Source: Hydractinia symbiolongicarpus (lineage: Eukaryota; Cnidaria; Hydrozoa; Anthoathecata; Hydractiniidae). Taken from it: DNA of 64,000 nt. The position numbers were made by a program, and so were the translations under genes. The notes beneath the pieces were generated by a model, which was not told where the DNA came from, made no database searches, and worked only from the letters and a program-made list of their open reading frames with translations. Each line of letters starts with the position of its first letter. Positions within the stretch are counted from its first letter, which is position 1. The stretch lies in assembly GCF_029227915.1 (NCBI RefSeq), contig NC_079887.1, positions 7,004,001 through 7,068,000 of the forward strand, read 5' to 3'. Shown piece after piece: positions 57,634 through 64,000 of this stretch.

Positions 57634-58810
57634 GTGAGTTTTGTTATTTTTTCAGCGGAGATGAAATGTTGGTACCGCATTCGGCTTGTAATCGTAAGGT
57701 TTCAAGTTCAAGTTCCCACTTCATGGCATTTTAAATTTAGTATTGTCAGCCCATTTGGTAACATCTACTAACTGCTAACCGGCTGGTGTGGCAAGCAAGC
57801 AAGTTATACGTATCTCTGGCGGTAATGTAACATAGTTACAGTCGGAGGGGAGGAAGAACAAGCCGTTAGAGTAGATTCCCCAAGCACATTAAAACTTCCC
57901 GTTACTTACTTAATTACTTTCACCATTAATTTCTATGTATTACCTCCTCAGTGTGCTACGTTCACCACGCGACCTTGCTCCTTATGTTACAGTTATTTTA
58001 TTTAATTATTACTTTATTCACATTTCCTATGATTTGTTCTTGATTTGGTTGTTAGCAAAGCACACTATAGAAGAATAAAAAAAAACAGACAAAAATTTAA
58101 TACTTAAATATTCTTTTCCTGACCACAAGTGTTATTTTACTCGACGCGTGTGTGACTTTTCACAACTTTCTTTAACAACGTCTGTTAGGCATCACCTATA
58201 AACTTTTTCTGTCATCGGTAACGTCACAATCATAAAGGAGCAAAAGTGCTATTGAAGTCAAATCGGCGGCTTCACAATTTTGACGCCGTAGGTACAATAT
58301 CCTTCGCTTTAAATAATTCCGATTTTTTGTGTAGAGTTTTGACTTTGAGTGTTTTTTGCAGTAGAATGCTATTTTTGCTCTATTTTTATTTCGCCAAATG
58401 ACAGGTGTCATTTTGTAAAATTTCGATCAGTTAAAGAAGCTGTGTAATTTAGGAATAAGAAGCGATTTGTGGCAGCACAAACTTCCTAAACGTTACATTG
58501 TGCGTAGTAACCGATAAGCATGGCAACAAGCAAATTAAATCTTATTATCAATTTGCTGTACCATCGTAAAGCATAGTATAATAATCAGAAATATCTGGGA
58601 AAAAAGTATAGCAAAGTTGTCCTACGTGTGTGCGTATGCGTGTTGGGGCGAAGGGGGAAGGGGGATTACATCAATGGCGTTTTCTTTTGTTCTTCTGTAC
58701 ATAAGTTTCTTTAACGGGATTGGCAACCAGTGTTTATAACAGATTAATGATAAATTCCCACATTTATGGCAACAACCCAACAAGCTAATTTCAAATTTTG
58801 TTCTATTTAG
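57634..58810. other. Last intron of gene 2
   Basis: Holds a SINE copy (57668-57870). The rest shows no feature. Confidence 0.5.
57668..57870 (+). repeat. tRNA-headed SINE copy
   Basis: CGCATTCGGCTTGTAATCGT followed by AAGGTTTCAAGTTCAAGTTCCC reads as a decayed tRNA anticodon arm and B box (57699-57716). A body follows (TTGTCAGCCCATTTGG, GCTAACCGGCTGGTGTGG) that recurs at 23863-23970. The A box region is not clear. Confidence 0.6.
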
Positions 58811-59016
58811 CTAAAATCACTTGTGGAACCAAATCACAAAATAGCAATAAAAATGAAGGCGCAAATGATAAGTACGATGACGTTGCAGAAACAAACTCAC
58901 CATCAGCCGTACCACCAAAAGTCTATGCCGAGCTGACACCGATCTCTGAGAACTTCGATGACTACCAAGAAATTAACTTATATCAAAACAGCGTTCAAGC
59001 GAATACTGGTGTCTAA
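58811..59016 (+). CDS. Receptor gene 2: last exon, cytoplasmic tail with ITAM-like motif
   Basis: Acceptor ATTTAG before 58811, phase 1, stop TAA at 59014-59016; 67 full codons plus the split one. After a polar stretch (KITCGTKSQNSNKNEG) it has KYDDV, a Pro hinge (SPSAVPPK), VYAEL, nine residues, YQEI and NLYQ. YAEL-x9-YQEI fits the ITAM spacing rule and is conserved with YTEL-x9-YKDI in gene 1, as are VPP before and YQ after. The conservation between otherwise diverged tails argues for a real signalling motif. Kinase and adaptor partners are not visible here. Confidence 0.85.
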
Positions 59017-59070
59017 CTCCCTAATTTTTTTTTGACTAACTTATGATTTGAAAAATGCGGCGCATATTTC

Positions 59071-59204
59071 TTGAATTCAAACTAAGCGTTTTTTGACATG
59101 TCCAAATATTTACTTCCCAATTTTCGGTGAATCATGGTGTGCGGAAGCCAGTGAAAGTTAATATAAAAATATTTGACTTGTCAAAAAAAGCCTAGTTTGA
59201 ACCT
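59071..59204. repeat. Inverted repeat in the presumed 3' UTR of gene 2
   Basis: TTCAAACTAAGCGTTTTTTG continuing to CCAAATATTT (59077-59112) pairs with 59166-59201 (AAATATTTGAC...CTAGTTTGAA) over about 36 bases with few mismatches. It would form a long hairpin in the transcript, or is a foldback MITE. Confidence 0.7.
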
Positions 59205-59282
59205 CCAATTTATCGTTTTCCTACATAAAATTGTATTATTATTAACAGTAATCAATGCATAGGAAATGGCTCACGTGCCCTC

Positions 59283-59288
59283 AATAAA
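59283..59288 (+). promoter_or_regulatory. Candidate polyadenylation signal of gene 2
   Basis: AATAAA 267 bases after the stop codon, followed by a GT-containing stretch. Confidence 0.45.
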
Positions 59289-59404
59289 GCTTTCTGGTGC
59301 GAATATATTTAAAATCACAATCCTACTACAAAATAAACTTTTCAACCCTATTTACAAGCTCGTGAGCTTGTATTAAAACGCAAATTTGTCCTACAAGAAT
59401 GGAA

Positions 59405-59500
59405 ATTTTTGCCTCTCTGAGCACCGACACGGGAGTAGTCGTGTGTTCGAATCTCATCTTGGTCACTATTTTTACTTTTTTTTTTCTTTTCACTATCTTG
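59405..59500 (+). repeat. tRNA-derived SINE head with poly(T)-rich tail
   Basis: GTGTGTTCGAATCTCATCTT contains a good B box (GTTCGAATCTC, 59445-59455) after GAGTAGTC. It ends in a run of T with C. Not a working tRNA: no acceptor stem or A box pairs with it. Different family from 57668. Confidence 0.55.
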
Positions 59501-59860
59501 CCTGCGAGGGTGTGTTTCCAACTCGTAACTAACTAACCAAATGGTCAATCGCAACGTCACAGATTTAAACTTCGTAACTAAACTCTCTAAGTACTTGGTC
59601 TAAGTACTTTTTAGCCATTCTGAACATTCTTCAAAGCTATAATTGCTAACATCCTTTGTATTGTCCATGTTTATAAACTTTAATAATCGATATCATAAAT
59701 AAACTATATACTTTTGCAATATACAACGTTTTTCTTCCATTTATTATTATTTATCTAGCCAAGTACATCGAAACAATCGCCGCCATTATGATTTTTTTCC
59801 CTACAAGTGAATTCAGACGAACTTGACCGCGCCGTATGAATTTGGCTAATTCATTTAAAT

Positions 59861-60340
59861 GACATTTCAGGCCAAAATTGGTATTATTTTCGACAAAATT
59901 TGGCACAGTTAACAAAAAAATTATGATTGTGACATCATAATTTGGATTTTTTTCACCTAACTGTCATTTTAGGCCAAAATTTGTCTGAAAATTAAAACTA
60001 CTTTATTTTCAACAAAGTTAAAAAAAAAGTATGCCGAACATGATGGTGCCATCAAAGTTTTGCTTAATGTCATTTTAGGCCAAAGTTGGTCCGAAAATTA
60101 AAACTGCTTTATTTTCGACAAAATATAGCACAGTTGACAAAAAAGTATGCTGAACATGATAGTGACATCAAAATTTTGATTTTTATCACCTAAATGTCAT
60201 TATAGGCCAAAATTGGTCCAAAAATTAAAATTACTTTATTTTCAACAAAATTTGGCACAGTTAACAAAAAAAGTATGCTGAACATGATAGTGACATCAAA
60301 ATGTTAATTTTTTGTCAACTAAATGCCGTTTAAGACCATA
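59861..60340. repeat. Minisatellite, unit 102-129 bases, about four copies
   Basis: GTCATTTTAGGCCAAAATTGG-like starts at 59861, 59963, 60069, 60196 and 60325. Each is followed by ATTAAAACTACTTTATTTTC, GGCACAGTTAACAAAAAAGT and a GAACATGATAGTGACATCAA block. Later units are the most alike, suggesting expansion from the right. Confidence 0.85.
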
Positions 60341-63300
60341 AACGTTTCAATCGCGCAACTTTCAACCATGAATGATAGGCTGTATTTTTTGTTAGCAGAA
60401 ATTGTAGAATTGGGTTGCATTTTCGATGTTTCATAGTTGTGCATTTTTAATAGCGAGATTGCTTAAGCACCTCCTGCATCTTGTTGTAATTAGAATTGCG
60501 CATCCCCTGTTAATTTTTGTTGTCATTCATGCTAGGTAAGTTTTTTTCGATATAGGAGAAATACTTAGTCCTAAGAAATTTTTATCAAACATATATGCAT
60601 TTATATGGTAGTGCATATATATCACACATATTAATAAGAACTGCAATGGGGAAGGGAGATGTGTTTTTATTTAAACTCACAGTGAATTTTACAAATTTCA
60701 TAACAACCACCAAAATTTATTTCGCAAAGTGAAATGGTTGAATGATTGTTTTAGCTGGACGGAGGTTGTCTACGGACTGTCTTCTGTATTTTTACTTAAA
60801 TCGAAGTTTTAATAAATTTTTATTAACAAGGCATTACATCTATAAGGCGTAGTGATATAAGCACCGTACGCAAGAATGTGTGGGACACGTATATCAGTTT
60901 ACCTGTACTAAACATTCATTGCGGTGTTACGAATAATTTTAGATAACAAACTTCCACCCGATTTCTTGATGTTGTATTTAAGGCTTCAATGTAGCTGGGT
61001 TAGCTGTGCCTTCCAGTGTCAATACAACAGCCTCCTTGTTTGATGTTTAGATGTGGTATTCACATGTATTTTTAATCACGATTAGTTTTTAAAAGCTTAT
61101 ATTGCAAAAAAAATGTTGCTCAATTTTGCTAGTGCACAATATCGACAGGCTGTCGTATTAACTGTTGCAGAAGAAAAGATTTTTTTTAGACTTAAAGTTA
61201 TTAAGGCAAAATATCGAATGCCTAGCAACGCTAATATATGCGACATGACTTACCATACTAAGCACTCACATAGTTTTTGCTACTAGTTTATCCTTTAACT
61301 TTCACAGTATCTGTTATCTGCAAATTAGAAAAGGCTGGATGACTTTTTACTATCACAGGGTCTGCTCCGCCTTTTTATTAAATGAAACACTAATTTTGTA
61401 ACTTTTTACGAGAACTTATTCTGCGGAATTTAAGTTTAAGGATAACTTTTAAGTAGTTACATGGGATGACAGGCTTGTGTTTGTAGTTTGAGTGAAGTTA
61501 CGCTTCCTTTCCGGACTTTTCTGAAAAACAGAAATTGTGCGGTGTCCTCTTGTTGATAAGGTCTACAGTTATAAGAAGATGTTGCCGGTATGCCTAGCTA
61601 CAGGTTCCAGTCAAAAATATATATCGTACATAAATTTCCATTGACCCTAGAGAAATACAAAAAATTCGAAATTTTTACCTTCGTAGTTGATGGCTTATTG
61701 ATGACATAAGCTCTTCATACTGTTCTTCAGAGAACCAAAACTTGTTTTGCAGCGGGATATACATTATTGGTATGTACTATTAGTCATAACACATAAGCCT
61801 GACTCCTACGTCGGGTATTTTTCGTAAGGATAAAAAGCTCTGGAAGTTGTCGCATTTTGTTGCATTTTGTCAAGTTTCTGTGAAGGACGTCTAATACTAT
61901 CACCTTTTCTATCTTATGATTGGTTTAAAAGCCAAAATGTTTGAAAAGTTTTACATGATTTGCAAGAGGCCTATTGTCTTTTGGTCTTACCAAATCAACC
62001 AACCGCGACTAAAAAAGAAGGAGCTATATTGATACGCAAAAATTTTTTATGTAGGTTTCCTGATATACTGACAGAGTTAAATTCAGCGATTTCATTAAAC
62101 GATGCCATTTTTTTTAATTAATAATGTCTAAGAATAAATCCTTTAGATACATAATACGCAATAATAGCTGAACTTTACGTCGGCTATTATCAGACGCAAG
62201 TTTTTTCGACTCTCACAAAATGTTATTATTTGGAAAACAGCTTGAAAAGCAATTTTAAATCTCCAGTAAGTATTAATATTTTTTATAAAATTTCTTTTCA
62301 ACAAGAAGTATAAAGTTTGATTGTGTTCCTAGGCATTTCCTGAAAATGCAAGCACTAATTTCTCCCTTATCTGTAAAACGAGTTTGCAAAAAATAAAAGC
62401 ACGCGAAAAAATTAGTCACTGTTATATTTTAGTCAATCAGTGCCCACTAATTTCCAAATCAAAAAAATTTAAGTTTTTAAGCCTTTTTCTTTTGGTGGAA
62501 ATTCCAACAAAAAGACGATATAAATCAGTCAATTTTGATAATTCTCTTTCTTCATTTAAACATTTTCTTTGCTTCAGTCATCAACGTCTGTTCTGTACTT
62601 TTCTTCTTGGATTTGTTTTTCGTCCACAACGCTTATTTGAAACGTAATTCAGAAAGAGTATATATATAGAGAGTGGTGCAAAACTGTTTTTTTTCCCTTT
62701 ATTACAATCATCTTAATGTATGTGTTGCGAGACACTGTACTGGAGTTGCTTGTTATTACGGAACTAATGTGCAATTCTCAGTGTTTTAAAAGAGAAAACG
62801 AAATGTGACGAATTACATATTGTATTTCACGGTAAAATCAAAAATGAATTTTTTTAGAAATACATATAACTAGTCGTAGCCCCTCATTTTTTCCACCGAA
62901 TATTGCCATGTTAAATCAAAAGCAACCTATGGACGTACGACCTGCACTACTGTGTTACATCCGTCGATGAAAATTAGCCATCACCATCGGAAGCTCGTGT
63001 TCACGTAGCAAGTGACTGATATAATCATCTCAAACATACATGTGCGAGTAAATAAAAATGATCTTCCTCATCCAAGGGGTACCGTTTGTTTCATCTCGCA
63101 AAAACAATGCATAAAAAGGCATCGAATTTGCGCACCAAAATTAAACTCTACGCAAAAAAACCGAATAATTTTGAGGAAAATATTGCGCCTTAACCAACTG
63201 ATGATGGACAGCCCTCAGGCGCTCGACAATTGTTGTTTCACTGAAAAGTGGAAAAATATATGTTTATCATAAGTAATTTGAAAGTTATCATTCAAAGCAC

Positions 63301-64000
63301 GACTTAATAATTTTTTTTGCATTGGGTGAAGCGCCTAGTAAAAAAAGTATTATGGCATACAACGTTTCGCTATTGGTTTATCAGTTTTGCGCAAAAAGTC
63401 TCAGCATAAGTTCAAAATCAAAATCATAAGTTCAAAAATACGCTTTACATCTGGGTAAACGCTTAATCCGGTGTGCCAATTAAGGCGTTATGTCATCTGC
63501 AAAACTACTTTCTTGCAACTTCAATTTTGATAAAAGCACAGAAAAAATCCTGTCGTTACTACACCCTGCCAAAACAATCACTATTACCTTATTTTTTTTT
63601 ATATTATCAGGCTAAGGTTTCTAGAACTGCAGAAAAATAATAAAATGACAAGCGTGGTTAAAATTTCGATATTCTTATGAAAAAGGGGTCTAAGTTTCCG
63701 TGAATGTTTAGATGAAAGAACGACTTACATTCTGTCTTCTATTGTGAGTAAACAATAAAACTCTGTAAGTTTCTATATTTTGTTCAAAATGGTTGCGCGC
63801 TTCTTTATTTCTGCAAATTCCTGCAAAACCCAATTTTTACAGAGTTTGTTCTGTTTACACGCAGCTTAATTTCGAAATCACTGCAGAATCTAAAAAAAGC
63901 TCCAGAAGGCTATTTTGGTTTGGAAGGGATGGTGTCAGGTTCTTAGGTCATACATTTTTCTATAAATACTTTATACCTATAGAAATATTTATGTTCTGGA
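60341..64000. other. Intergenic sequence, nothing recognised
   Basis: AT-rich with short open frames (62384-62647, 63012-63272) of no recognisable family. ACTAGTCGTAGCCCC at 62870-62884 resembles a Helitron 3' end in minus orientation, but the hairpin after it is poor. Confidence 0.4.

Noticed and set aside
59441-59460. Possible tRNA gene (good B box)
   Set aside because: No matching acceptor stem or A box, and a T-rich tail follows; treated as a SINE head.
62870-62900. Helitron-like end ACTAGTCGTAGCCCC
   Set aside because: The following bases do not form the family hairpin and no TC start was found.

Overview
The window looks like AT-rich animal nuclear DNA, most likely from a cnidarian and perhaps a hydrozoan. 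The grounds are spliced single-pass receptor genes built from phase-1 thrombospondin type-1 (TSP1) exons, a Polinton/Maverick, many small Helitrons, GIY-YIG (Penelope-type) and tRNA-derived SINE remnants, and microsatellites. The species cannot be named from sequence alone. There is no bacterial-style operon, CRISPR array or intact RNA gene.

Host genes. Two paralogous receptor genes lie head to tail on the + strand. Gene 1 (1797-14239, ectodomain off the left edge) shows a transmembrane exon, a 51-base linker exon and a last exon encoding a cytoplasmic tail. Gene 2 (25486-59016) starts with a TATA box and signal-peptide exon, continues with a row of TSP1 exons (42600-52243), and ends with a transmembrane exon (57529-57633) and a tail exon (58811-59016). 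All junctions are phase 1. Both tails carry an ITAM-like pair of tyrosine motifs with the same spacing (YxxL, nine residues, YxxI). The TSP1 exons fall into three subtypes (a, b, c) in tandem a-b-c cassettes. Several exons are broken, and one c-type exon is split by a Helitron.

Mobile DNA. A 13.0-kb Polinton (29206-42205) with about 250-base terminal inverted repeats sits in intron 1 of gene 2. It keeps recognisable but mostly broken integrase, packaging ATPase, major capsid protein, MSV199/DUF3627-type protein, SAP-like proteins, a repeat protein and several unnamed conserved genes. DNA polymerase B is absent. An older Polinton relic lies at 19.7-21.6 kb. Helitrons fill the 10-kb intron of gene 1: three longer families (A, B, C) are nested or abutting, and a 112-128 base mini family (D) is scattered. 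A complete 2.7-kb pogo/Tigger-like DNA transposon (53435-56137, TA duplication, matching inverted termini) carries an intact 470-residue transposase and a divergent 204-residue zinc-ribbon/HIRAN-like second protein.

Other content: a (GACA)n array grown inside a Helitron end, a (TA)n array, a TA-duplicating MITE at 18.86-19.36 kb, three minisatellites, two SINE families, and inverted repeats near the 3' end of gene 2. Much of 14.2-18.3, 21.6-25.4, 48.1-51.8 and 60.3-64 kb shows nothing recognisable.
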